Assembly: GCF_001422245.1 (NCBI RefSeq)
Contig: NZ_LMMM01000007.1
Coordinates: 184,225-248,224, forward strand
DNA: 64,000 bases
Source of the DNA: Rhizobium sp. Leaf262
Lineage (GTDB): Bacteria > Pseudomonadota > Alphaproteobacteria > Rhizobiales > Rhizobiaceae
Direction of reading: 5' to 3'
Shown: piece after piece, positions 56,116-64,000 of the stretch
Position numbering within the stretch: the first letter of the stretch is position 1
How the letters are laid out: each line of letters starts with the position of its first letter
Made by a program: the position numbers and the translations under genes
Notes under the pieces: model-generated
Database searches by the model: none
Told to the model about the DNA's origin: nothing
Seen by the model: only the letters and a program-made list of their open reading frames with translations

Positions 56116-58428
56116 TCACCGTTTCTTCATCGCCTCAGCCAAAGCCGCCGCCAACGCCCCGCCTGGTTGCGACGTCTCAGTGCGTTGCTGCGGCTTTGCA
56201 CTAGCATGCCGCATGGCATTGGCATTGCCCTTTTCACGCATCGGCTGCGGAGCCGCCTCGCCGCCATCCTTGCGCATGGTGAGGCCGATGCGCTTGCGCT
56301 TCACATCCACTTCCACCACGCGGACCTTCACAACGTCGCCAGCCTTCACCACCTCGTGCGGGTCCTTGATGAAGCGGTCTGCAAGCTGCGAGACGTGAAC
56401 AAGGCCGTCCTGGTGCACGCCAATATCCACGAATGCGCCGAAAGCGGCAACATTCGTCACCGTGCCTTCCAGCAGCATGCCGGGTTTCAGGTCGGTGATT
56501 TCATCCACACCATCGGCAAAGGTCGCGGTCTTGAAACTCGGGCGCGGGTCACGGCCCGGCTTTTCCAGTTCGGCGATGATGTCCTTGACGGTCGGAAGAC
56601 CGAACTGCTCATCGATGAACTGCTTGGGATCGAGCGACTTCAATGCGGCGCTGTCACCCATCACCGAATGTAGATCGCGACCGCAAGCAGCAACGATCTT
56701 CTTGGCCACGCCGTAAGCTTCCGGGTGCACGGAGGATGAATCCAGCGGCTCCTTGCCGTTGGGAATGCGTAGGAAGCCCGCACATTGTTCGAAGGTGCGT
56801 TGTCCCAAACGCGGAACCTTCAGCAGCTCCTTGCGGCTGGCAAACGGTCCTGTCTGGTCGCGATGCAGAACGATGGCGTCCGCAATCGATGCGCCAAGGC
56901 CTGAAACCCGTGACAGAAGCGGGGCGGATGCTGTGTTGAGATCGACACCGACCGCATTCACCGCATCTTCCACAACGGCATCCAGCGAGCGCGACAGCTT
57001 GCCCTGATCGACATCGTGCTGGTACTGGCCGACGCCGATGGACTTCGGCTCGATCTTCACCAGTTCCGCCAGCGGATCTTGCAGGCGGCGGGCGATGGAG
57101 ACGGCACCGCGCAGCGAGACGTCCAGATTGGGGAATTCGGCAGCAGCACTGGCCGAGGCGGAGTAGATCGAGGCACCCGCCTCCGACACAATGACCTTGG
57201 TGGGCTTTGCGCCGGTCAGTTGCCCCAGCATATCGGCGACCAGCCGTTCCGTTTCGCGGCTGCCCGTGCCGTTGCCGATGGAAATAAGCTCGACATTGTG
57301 TTTCTTGATGAGGCTTGCGAGTTCCGCCTGCGTGCCGCGAATATCGTTCTTGGGCGGGAATGGATAGACCGTGGTGGTTTCCAGCAGCTTGCCGGTGCCA
57401 TCCACAATCGCCACCTTGACGCCGGTGCGAATGCCCGGATCGAGCCCCATGGTGGCGCGCGAACCGGCAGGGGCTGCCAGCAGCAAATCCTTCAAGTTAC
57501 GGGCAAAAACGTGAATCGCCTCTTCTTCCGCCCGCTCGCGCAATTCGCGCATCAGGTCGAGCGACAGCGACATGGAGAGCTTCACGCGCCATGTCCAGCC
57601 CGCTACCTCCATCAGCCATGCATCCGCAGGCCCTGCGCTGCGGATATCGAAGGCGCTGGCGATGGTGTGCTGGGCGGGTTTGACCGGCGACGGGTCATCC
57701 GCATCGACATCGATGGTCAGCGTCAGCACTTCCTCGTTCCAGCCGCGCAGCATGGCGAGCGCGCGGTGGCCGGGAACGGTCGCCCATTTTTCGGAATGGT
57801 CGAAATAGTCGGAAAATTTCTCGCCCGCCGCCTGCTTTCCGTCCACCACCTTGGCGCGGAAGGTGGCGTTGTGGCGCATATAATCACGCAGCCGCTTCAG
57901 GAGATCGGCATTCTCCGTCATGGTTTCGGCCACGATGTCGCGTGCGCCTTCGAGCGCTGCCTTCACATCCGCCACTTCACCCTGCACATAAGTCTGCGCC
58001 AGTTTGGAAGGATCGGCGCTGCGGTCATCCCAGATGGCCTGCGCCAGCGGTCCGAGCCCGCGCTCGCGGGCAATCTCGGCGCGGGTGCGGCGCTTGGGCT
58101 TATAGGGAAGGTAAAGGTCTTCGAGTTCCGCCTTGGTCGTGGCCGAGACGATCTTGACCATCAGCTCATCGGTCATCTTGTCTTGACCGGTGATGGAATC
58201 GACAATCGAGGCGCGGCGGGCGTTGAGTTCGCGCAGGTAGGACAGCCGTTCCGCCAGCGTGCGAAGCTGGGTATCATCCAGCCCGCCGGTCACTTCCTTG
58301 CGGTAGCGGGCAATGAAGGGAACGGTCGCACCTTCATCCAGCAGCGCGATCACCGCCTTGACCTGTTCGGCGCGGGCATTGATCTCGGAAGCGATTGTCG
58401 GGGCGATGCGGGCATTATCTGCGGACAT
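56116..58428 (-). CDS. tex: Tex-family RNA-binding transcription factor
   Basis: The 770-residue protein has the Tex layout: N-terminal helical domain, YqgF-like domain, helix-hairpin-helix pair ([24 protein letters not shown]) and a C-terminal S1 domain ([21 protein letters not shown]). The tail (about 735-770) is basic and Ala-rich. Tex is thought to affect transcription and RNA handling through nucleic acid binding. It has no neighbour on the same strand and is divergent from purD. Confidence 0.95.
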   Translation of the reverse strand: MSADNARIAPTIASEINARAEQVKAVIALLDEGATVPFIARYRKEVTGGLDDTQLRTLAERLSYLRELNARRASIVDSITGQDKMTDELMVKIVSATTKAELEDLYLPYKPKRRTRAEIARERGLGPLAQAIWDDRSADPSKLAQTYVQGEVADVKAALEGARDIVAETMTENADLLKRLRDYMRHNATFRAKVVDGKQAAGEKFSDYFDHSEKWATVPGHRALAMLRGWNEEVLTLTIDVDADDPSPVKPAQHTIASAFDIRSAGPADAWLMEVAGWTWRVKLSMSLSLDLMRELRERAEEEAIHVFARNLKDLLLAAPAGSRATMGLDPGIRTGVKVAIVDGTGKLLETTTVYPFPPKNDIRGTQAELASLIKKHNVELISIGNGTGSRETERLVADMLGQLTGAKPTKVIVSEAGASIYSASASAAAEFPNLDVSLRGAVSIARRLQDPLAELVKIEPKSIGVGQYQHDVDQGKLSRSLDAVVEDAVNAVGVDLNTASAPLLSRVSGLGASIADAIVLHRDQTGPFASRKELLKVPRLGQRTFEQCAGFLRIPNGKEPLDSSSVHPEAYGVAKKIVAACGRDLHSVMGDSAALKSLDPKQFIDEQFGLPTVKDIIAELEKPGRDPRPSFKTATFADGVDEITDLKPGMLLEGTVTNVAAFGAFVDIGVHQDGLVHVSQLADRFIKDPHEVVKAGDVVKVRVVEVDVKRKRIGLTMRKDGGEAAPQPMREKGNANAMRHASAKPQQRTETSQPGGALAAALAEAMKKR

Positions 58429-58600
58429 ATGGTTCTCTGAACTGTTTTAAAATCTGCCCGAACATAGATGCTGATTATGGCATGACAACAAGAAGCTTCC
58501 GCGATTCCACAGAAAAGCATGGGTTGCGCTTGACCTTTCAGCCCTTGGCCCTTAACGCCCCAGCGATAACGTAAAACGCGAGATGACAGGGGTGTCGACC

Positions 58601-59875
58601 ATGAAAGTTCTGTTGATCGGTTCCGGCGGACGCGAACATGCGCTGGCATGGAAAATCGCCCAGTCTCCCCTCCTCACACAGCTTTTTGCCGCCCCCGGCA
58701 ACCCCGGCATTGCCGACCATGCGACGCTTGTGACGCTCAACGTCGAAGACCACGCAGCCGTCATCGCATTTTGCAAGGAAAACGCCATCGACTTCGTGGT
58801 CGTCGGCCCGGAAGCACCGCTGGTCGCTGGGCTTGCAGATGATCTACGCGCCGCTGGCATCGCCACCTTCGGCCCTTCCAAAGCCGCAGCACAGCTTGAG
58901 GGTTCCAAGGGCTTCACCAAGGATCTCTGCGCCCGCTACGATATTCCGACCGGCGCCTACCAGCGTTTCAAGTCTGCCGAACCGGCCAAGGCCTATGTGC
59001 GCGAGCAGGGCGCACCCATCGTCATCAAGGCCGATGGTCTGGCGGCTGGCAAGGGCGTGACGGTTGCAATGACGGAAGCCGAGGCGCTTGCTGCCATCGA
59101 TGATTGTTTCGATGGTGCCTTCGGAGCCGCCGGTGCCGAAGTCGTTGTCGAAGCCTTCCTGGATGGAGAGGAAGCGAGCTTCTTCTGCCTCTCCGATGGC
59201 AAGACCGCTCTGGCGCTGGCCACCGCGCAGGACCACAAGCGCGTTGGCGATGGCGACACCGGCCCCAACACTGGCGGCATGGGTGCCTATTCCCCTGCCC
59301 CTGTCATGACACCCGAGATGGTCGAGCGGACGATGAAAGAGATCATCGAACCGACGATCACCGGCATGGCGAAGGACGGCAATCCGTTTTCCGGCGTGTT
59401 CTTCGCAGGTCTGATGATCACCGCCAAAGGCCCGGAACTGATCGAATACAACGTCCGTTTCGGCGACCCTGAATGCCAGGTGCTGATGATGCGCCTGAAA
59501 AGCGACCTGCTGCCGATCCTCTATGCCACGGCCACTGGCACGCTGGATCAGGTGACCGCAGAGTGGCGCGATGATGCGGCGCTGACCATCGTTCTCGCGT
59601 CAAAGGGCTATCCGGCTTCTTACGACAAGAACACGCCGATTACTCACGTTCCCGATGCGCGTGAAGATGCCAAGGTGTTTCACGCTGGCACCGCGCTGAA
59701 GGATGGCCACTTGGTTGCCACCGGCGGACGTGTTTTGAACGTGACGGCCTTCGGCAAAACCGTAACGGAAGCAAAAAACCGCGCCTATGCCCTCGCCAAA
59801 GAAGTGAAATGGGACAATGGCTTCAGCCGAAGCGACATTGGCTGGCAGGCCGTGGCCCGCGAAAAAGCACAGTAG
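58601..59875 (+). CDS. purD: Phosphoribosylamine-glycine ligase
   Basis: The 424-residue protein is GAR synthetase of purine synthesis, with an ATP-grasp fold. Family segments are [47 protein letters not shown] and [20 protein letters not shown] chose the ATG at 58601 with AGGGGTG upstream; a GTG/ATG at 58583 adds six residues. It is divergent from tex and not in a pur operon. Confidence 0.97.
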   Translation: MKVLLIGSGGREHALAWKIAQSPLLTQLFAAPGNPGIADHATLVTLNVEDHAAVIAFCKENAIDFVVVGPEAPLVAGLADDLRAAGIATFGPSKAAAQLEGSKGFTKDLCARYDIPTGAYQRFKSAEPAKAYVREQGAPIVIKADGLAAGKGVTVAMTEAEALAAIDDCFDGAFGAAGAEVVVEAFLDGEEASFFCLSDGKTALALATAQDHKRVGDGDTGPNTGGMGAYSPAPVMTPEMVERTMKEIIEPTITGMAKDGNPFSGVFFAGLMITAKGPELIEYNVRFGDPECQVLMMRLKSDLLPILYATATGTLDQVTAEWRDDAALTIVLASKGYPASYDKNTPITHVPDAREDAKVFHAGTALKDGHLVATGGRVLNVTAFGKTVTEAKNRAYALAKEVKWDNGFSRSDIGWQAVAREKAQ

Positions 59876-59989
59876 ATAACGCCGGGTTTCGTTCAATATT
59901 TACCAAAATTCCTGACCGGATGGAAAGGAAGTTCCGGTAAAATCCCACCCGTCAAAGCGGCAGAATGGCTGCGGTAAACGGGAGTTCTC

Positions 59990-60463
59990 ATGAGCAAGAC
60001 TTTGCTGACAGTCGCGCTGGTGCTGGCAAGCAGTTCTGCCATGGCGTCTTCCATAGAGGTCATTCACGGCAACCGCACTGGCAATGGCAGTGTGGTGTCG
60101 GTAACCTGCGAGGGCTGCCCGACGCTGGCGGCCAAGGTCAAGCCTCTGGCTGAAACGGCCCCTACTCTGGCGCCCGGTACGCAGGATATTTCCATTCGCG
60201 ACGTCGATGGCAAAAAACAGATGGTGCGCAGGGAAGCATGGCTTGGCGGATCGCCAGTCACTTATGTCAGCAACAATCCAGCGTGGCTCACACCTGATAA
60301 TTCAGACACTCTGCTCTCCGGGCAACCCGCAACCATCGATAGATTGGTGAAGACCTCAGCGGTGGAAACCGTCATCAACAACGAGGCTGCAATTCCTGTG
60401 GCGGCTGACACGACCACACCTTTGTCGCTGGATGGCCTGTCTCTGCGCCAGTCGCAGCAATGA
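59990..60463 (+). CDS. Small secreted protein, HPE1-like domain (tentative)
   Basis: The 157-residue protein has a signal peptide (MSKTLLTVALVLASSSAMAS, about 1-20). The mature part begins SSIEVIHGN and holds a VSVTCEGCPTLAAK motif with two cysteines, then a segment AWLGGSPVTYVSNNPAW. I recall this layout from rhizobial proteins labelled plant virulence effector HPE1-like, but no function is known for the bacterial ones. CGGGAG precedes the ATG. Confidence 0.6.
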   Translation: MSKTLLTVALVLASSSAMASSIEVIHGNRTGNGSVVSVTCEGCPTLAAKVKPLAETAPTLAPGTQDISIRDVDGKKQMVRREAWLGGSPVTYVSNNPAWLTPDNSDTLLSGQPATIDRLVKTSAVETVINNEAAIPVAADTTTPLSLDGLSLRQSQQ

Positions 60464-60735
60464 ACCCGAACTTAACTATCCTGAGTCACGCCTGATAATT
60501 AGCAGCAACTGAAGATAGAAAAAGATTGTCATATTTCTGACAAAACGCAAATTATTTTCTGAGCTACAATCGTTGTCGCGTAAAATTTAAATAATTATTC
60601 AAATTTCTAAAGCTTCATCTGACCTAGAGGGTGCGATGTAGGCATCTGTATGGCGCATCAGGCGCTCGTCCCAAAAAATCTATCCAATTGCCGCTGCGCC
60701 CGATTTGGCCGCGGAGCATAGCCCTGTGAGCGCTC

Positions 60736-62565
60736 ATGAAGAACTTGCCGATTTCCCGACAATTGATCCTGCTTGTGGTTGCGCTCATGGCAGCTTTTGC
60801 CCTGACCACCTACTTCCAGATCAAATCGTCCGTCAACGCCATCTATGAAGAGCGTTACGGCATGCTGCGCACACAGGTGCAGTCGTCCATTTCGATTTTG
60901 CAGTCGTTCTACGATAAGGAAAAGGCTGGCACGCTGACCCGCGAACAGGCCATGAGCCAGGCCTTCGCCATCGTCGCTGCGATGAAGTACACGCCCGACG
61001 GTTATATGTTCGGCTATGACTACGATGTGAAGATGCTGTTCCATCCCGACCCCAAGCGCGTCGGGCAGAGCTTCAAGGGTAAGCCGGACAGCCAAGGCTT
61101 CAACTACCGCGACGAACTCGTTCGTCTGGGACGCGCGGGCGGCGGCGAAACCAGCTTCTATGGCCCCAAACCCGGCGTCGAAGGTGACACCTATCTGAAG
61201 AGCTCCTACGCCATGGCCTTCGAGCCGTGGCAGGTCGTGGTCGTCACAGGTGTTTACGTCGATGACCTTCAGGCGCAGGTTCGCTCCACCATCATCAACG
61301 CCATCTCCTTCGGCGTCGGCGTGTTCCTTCTGGGTCTTCTCGCCGCCTATGTCGTGATCAGGGGCATCTCCAGACCGCTCGATGACCTGCACAAGGCGCT
61401 GGGTGAAGTCGCCAATGAAAATGTCGATCTGGCCATTCCCCACACCGGCATGAAGAACGAAATCGGCCTTATGGCCAAAGCAACGCAAGCTCTGCAACAG
61501 AAGGTGCGCGAGCGCCACACCATGCAGCGCCGTCAGGACGAGCAGCAGCAACAGCTCGACAGCGAGCGCCAGTCCAATCTCGACATGCAGCGCGACGAGG
61601 CCGAGCTTCAGGCCCGCGTCGTCACCACCATCGGCAATGCGCTGGAACAGCTCGCGCAGGGCGACCTCACCGTACGCTGCAACGATCTCGGTTCCCGCTA
61701 CGCCGACCTGCGCGACAACTTCAACGAAGCGCTGTCGCAGCTGGATGCGGCTATGGCCAAGGTCAATGCCAAGAGCATCGATATCGGCGGTTCGAAGGAC
61801 GAAATCCGCAAGGCGTCCAACGAGCTTTCGCAGCGCACCGAACGGCAGGCCGCAAGCCTGGAGGAGACATCCGCTGCTCTGGACGAACTGACGGTGGCCG
61901 TGCGCCAGACAGCAGATGGCGCATCGGAAGCGTCAAAGCGGGTGACCTCCATCAGTAGCGACGCCAGCCGTAGCGACAAGATCGTCGAGCAAGCCATTGG
62001 CGCCATGAGCGGTATCGAGCAATCGTCGGAGGAAATCTCCAAGATCATCGGCGTCATCGACGACATCGCCTTCCAGACCAATCTTCTGGCATTGAACGCC
62101 GGTGTGGAAGCCGCCCGTGCGGGTGAGGCAGGCAAGGGCTTTGCCGTCGTTGCACAGGAAGTGCGCGAGCTTGCCCAGAAATCCGCAGCCGCTGCCAAGG
62201 AGATCAAGGAACAGATCGCCCGCTCATCCACGCAGGTGGAAAACGGCGTGCGCCTGGTGGGCGAAGCCGGTGATGCGCTGAAGCGGATTTCCGATCAGAT
62301 CAAGTCTTCCAGCGACATCGTCAGCAAGATCGCCCATTCGGCTGCCGAGCAGGACACGACGCTTCGCTCCATATCGTCCTCGCTCAACCAGCTGGATGCG
62401 GCCACCCAGCACAATGCCGCGATGGCCGAGGAAACCACGGCTTCCGCAGAAGCGCTGGCCGCCGACACCGAGGAACTGCTGAACCTCATCCGCACCTTCC
62501 GCGTCTCCAACTCGCAAAATGGCAGCCTGCACGGCATGGCGCAGCAGATGCGGATGGCGAGCTGA
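60736..62565 (+). CDS. Methyl-accepting chemotaxis protein with single Cache domain
   Basis: The 609-residue chemoreceptor has a helix at about 9-28, a periplasmic single-Cache (sCache_2-like) domain (about 35-185; MKYTPDGYMFGYDYDVKML and NYRDELVRLGR), a second helix at about 190-212, HAMP, and a signalling hairpin [28 protein letters not shown]. sCache_2 domains bind small organic acids or similar ligands. Unlike the receptor at 36.6 kb, it ends QMRMAS and has no W-x-x-F docking pentapeptide. Confidence 0.94.
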   Translation: MKNLPISRQLILLVVALMAAFALTTYFQIKSSVNAIYEERYGMLRTQVQSSISILQSFYDKEKAGTLTREQAMSQAFAIVAAMKYTPDGYMFGYDYDVKMLFHPDPKRVGQSFKGKPDSQGFNYRDELVRLGRAGGGETSFYGPKPGVEGDTYLKSSYAMAFEPWQVVVVTGVYVDDLQAQVRSTIINAISFGVGVFLLGLLAAYVVIRGISRPLDDLHKALGEVANENVDLAIPHTGMKNEIGLMAKATQALQQKVRERHTMQRRQDEQQQQLDSERQSNLDMQRDEAELQARVVTTIGNALEQLAQGDLTVRCNDLGSRYADLRDNFNEALSQLDAAMAKVNAKSIDIGGSKDEIRKASNELSQRTERQAASLEETSAALDELTVAVRQTADGASEASKRVTSISSDASRSDKIVEQAIGAMSGIEQSSEEISKIIGVIDDIAFQTNLLALNAGVEAARAGEAGKGFAVVAQEVRELAQKSAAAAKEIKEQIARSSTQVENGVRLVGEAGDALKRISDQIKSSSDIVSKIAHSAAEQDTTLRSISSSLNQLDAATQHNAAMAEETTASAEALAADTEELLNLIRTFRVSNSQNGSLHGMAQQMRMAS

Positions 62566-62592
62566 TCCCTTCACAGACAATCTTGAGATGAG

Positions 62593-62622
62593 ACGCCGGG
62601 GGGAAATCCCCGGCGTTTTTTT
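62593..62622 (+). terminator. Intrinsic terminator after the chemoreceptor
   Basis: A nine-base perfect stem (ACGCCGGGG with CCCCGGCGT) is followed by seven T residues, 28 bases after the stop codon. Confidence 0.92.
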
Positions 62623-62668
62623 GTGAGTGGATGCTAGGCGGCCGACCTATGGAGCACAACCCTATCTT

Positions 62669-62781
62669 CCGTCATACCGGGCTTGACCCGGTATCCAGCA
62701 GCGCCGCGCATGCGGTGCGAAAGAGTCTTTCAACCCAATGACTTGGGTTGCCTGGATCCCGCATCAAGTGCGGGACGACGG
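62669..62781. repeat. Intergenic mosaic element, RIME1-like (copy 4)
   Basis: This 113-base element begins CCGTCATACCGGGCTTGACC and ends in CGCATCAAGTGCGGGACGACGG; the inner ends share ATCCAG and CTGGAT. The centre holds AACCCAATGACTTGGGTT as a hairpin, as in copy 1. It lies between convergent genes. Confidence 0.72.
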
Positions 62782-62834
62782 AGCGTCGCAAGGTCGCTAC
62801 ATGCCACACATCAAAGTGCCTATTAGACTCGCAG

Positions 62835-63308
62835 TCAACCCCGCCGAGCCGCCTCGATCTTCGCGACATCGATCTTCTTCATCTTCATCATGGCCTCGAA
62901 AGCCCGCTTCGCTTCAGCGCCACCGGCGGCCATTGCGTCTATCAGCACGCGGGGCGTGATCTGCCAGGAAATACCCCATTTGTCCTTGCACCAGCCGCAG
63001 TCACTCTCCTGCCCGCCATTGCCGACGATGGCGTTCCAGTAGCGATCGGTTTCCTCCTGGGTTTCCGTCGATATCTGGAAGGAGAAGGCTTCATTGTGCT
63101 TGAACACCGGCCCGCCATTGAGGCCGACACAGGCGACGCCTGCCACCGTAAACTCCACCATCAGCACATCCCCCTGCTTGCCGGAGGGGTAATCGCCGGG
63201 GGCGTGATAGACCTTGCCCACGGTACTATCGGGAAACAGGTCTGCATAGAAGCGGGCGGCGGTTTCGGCGTCCTTGTCGTACCAGACGCAAATCGTATTC
63301 TTGGCCAT
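62835..63308 (-). CDS. VOC family protein, PhnB-like
   Basis: The 157-residue protein starts MAKNTICVWYDKDAETAARFY and has FTVAGVACVGLNGGPVFKHNEAFSFQI and a CGWCKDKWGISWQITPRVL segment, the pattern of the PhnB-like branch of the glyoxalase superfamily. Metal ligands are not obvious, and the substrate is unknown. A ribosome site (AGGGAGGAATGCACA) precedes the ATG. Confidence 0.85.
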   Translation of the reverse strand: MAKNTICVWYDKDAETAARFYADLFPDSTVGKVYHAPGDYPSGKQGDVLMVEFTVAGVACVGLNGGPVFKHNEAFSFQISTETQEETDRYWNAIVGNGGQESDCGWCKDKWGISWQITPRVLIDAMAAGGAEAKRAFEAMMKMKKIDVAKIEAARRG

Positions 63309-63369
63309 TGTGCATTCCTCCCTGAATTCAATATGGCGAATGCATCATGCCGCAAAATTCGGGAGGTCG

Positions 63370-63891
63370 CTAGGACGACACGGCCTGTGCTTCAACGAGA
63401 GCGACAAGCGCATCGATCTCCCCATCGGAAAACACCGTGATGCCAGCCTGCGCAAGCAGTGCTGCGGTAACGCCATTGCCCGCGTGCTTGCGGCCCGAAA
63501 ACGAACCGTCATAAACCGCAACCGAGCCGCAGGACGGACTGCCATCGATTAGCAACGCATAGTCGCAGCCATTGTCCTTGGCAAAAGCCAGCGCCTTTTC
63601 CGCTCCCGCAATGAACTGCGCCGTCACATCACCGCCGGTGACCTCAAGAACCCGCGCGCGGCCCTGCAGCACATCGAGCCCACATGCCCCACCCTCGATT
63701 TCCGCAGGCGGCCGCGGCACTGCCATGCCACCCGCCATCTCCGGGCAGATCGTCACCAGCCTGCCCTCCTGTCTCCAGCGGTCGATGGCAGGATAAGACA
63801 GCGGCTTGCCCTTGCCGTCGTAACGGACGGCGTGGCCGAGGAGGCAGGCGCTGATGAGGATTTTTGAGGGCTGGTCGTTGGATGTTTTCAT
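63370..63891 (-). CDS. DUF523 (TudS-like) iron-sulfur protein
   Basis: The 173-residue protein has the DUF523 pattern: ACLLGHAVRYDGKGK near the N-terminus, TICPEMAGGMAVPRPP in the middle and DGSPSCGSVAVYDG. The cysteines in CLLG, CPE and SCG match the three that hold the [4Fe-4S] cluster of TudS desulfidases, which remove sulfur from 2-thiouracil. Whether this one uses thiouracil is unknown. The last 109 bases of the window, beyond its start, hold no gene I can support. Confidence 0.86.
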   Translation of the reverse strand: MKTSNDQPSKILISACLLGHAVRYDGKGKPLSYPAIDRWRQEGRLVTICPEMAGGMAVPRPPAEIEGGACGLDVLQGRARVLEVTGGDVTAQFIAGAEKALAFAKDNGCDYALLIDGSPSCGSVAVYDGSFSGRKHAGNGVTAALLAQAGITVFSDGEIDALVALVEAQAVSS

Positions 63892-64000
63892 GCGCGGCTA
63901 GCCCCCCTTGTAACTTCCCCTCACCGTCATTTGGCGTTTTAATGCCGGTTGCGGTGGCGGATGTGAGACCGAAGCCCCTTTGGGACACCAAGCCCGTGGC

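Noticed and set aside
60464..60735. AT-rich gap before the second chemoreceptor as a possible small RNA or regulator site
   Set aside because: No palindrome, terminator or promoter motif stands out; nothing specific can be supported.

Overview
This window looks like chromosomal DNA of a Rhizobiaceae alphaproteobacterium, most likely of the Agrobacterium/Rhizobium group. The grounds are family-level recognition only, with no database search: the ctaC-ctaD-ctaB-(43 aa ORF)-ctaG-ctaE oxidase cluster joined to DUF983, SURF1, ispH, thrB and rnhA; bioMNY; BA14K and IalB family proteins; RibB with a decayed RibA domain; DUF1344 and DUF6101 proteins; and rhizobial-style intergenic mosaic repeats. The DNA is GC-rich, densely coded and mostly housekeeping. 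I saw no rRNA, tRNA, CRISPR array, insertion sequence, phage or integrase gene.

Layout. 0-4.5 kb: the 5' tip of a minus-strand gene (possibly YqgE), a DsbD-like periplasmic protein, a peroxiredoxin, and a zinc-type ABC transporter preceded by Zur-like palindromes and an unlisted 40-residue membrane ORF. 4.5-14.1 kb (minus strand): Dabb protein, rnhA, thrB, ispH, SURF1, DUF983, then the aa3 cytochrome c oxidase cluster, with a perfect FNR/FixK-type box just before ctaC. 14.4-22.8 kb: IalB-like protein, tldD, a VOC protein, a HAD phosphatase, a MazG-like protein, pdxH, a lipoprotein, a DnaJ-type co-chaperone, fabI, a histidine phosphatase and DUF1344. 23-28.7 kb: a large PAS-GGDEF-EAL protein, aroC and ribB. 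28.8-36.5 kb: a YcaQ-type glycosylase, bioMNY, an HDAC-like deacetylase, xseB, pirin and dxs. 36.5-46.5 kb: a chemoreceptor, tlyA, an RNA methyltransferase, a small secreted protein, enoyl-CoA hydratase, acyl-CoA dehydrogenase, a CorA-type transporter and two BA14K proteins. 46.6-49.9 kb: gbcAB-type glycine betaine oxygenase genes and an unrecognised conserved-looking protein. 50-64 kb: Sua5-type tRNA modification enzyme, an FAD-linked dehydrogenase, DUF6101, ubiA, cfa, tex, purD, a small secreted protein, a second chemoreceptor, a PhnB-like VOC protein and DUF523.

How the genes work together. The oxidase cluster supplies the subunits, the heme O synthase and the copper and assembly factors of aa3 oxidase; the FNR-type box suggests it is turned down at low oxygen. 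The zinc transporter looks Zur controlled. bioMNY forms a complete biotin ECF importer. The gbcAB pair would carry out the first demethylation of glycine betaine. dxs and ispH are both in the non-mevalonate isoprenoid pathway, and ubiA and ctaB use prenyl products.

No clearly new multi-gene system is evident. The best leads are the 40-residue membrane ORF translationally coupled to the zinc transporter, the FNR-type box on the oxidase cluster, the palindrome and related half-sites by gbcAB, several orphan secreted or unrecognised proteins, and a set of structured intergenic repeats that recur between gene ends.
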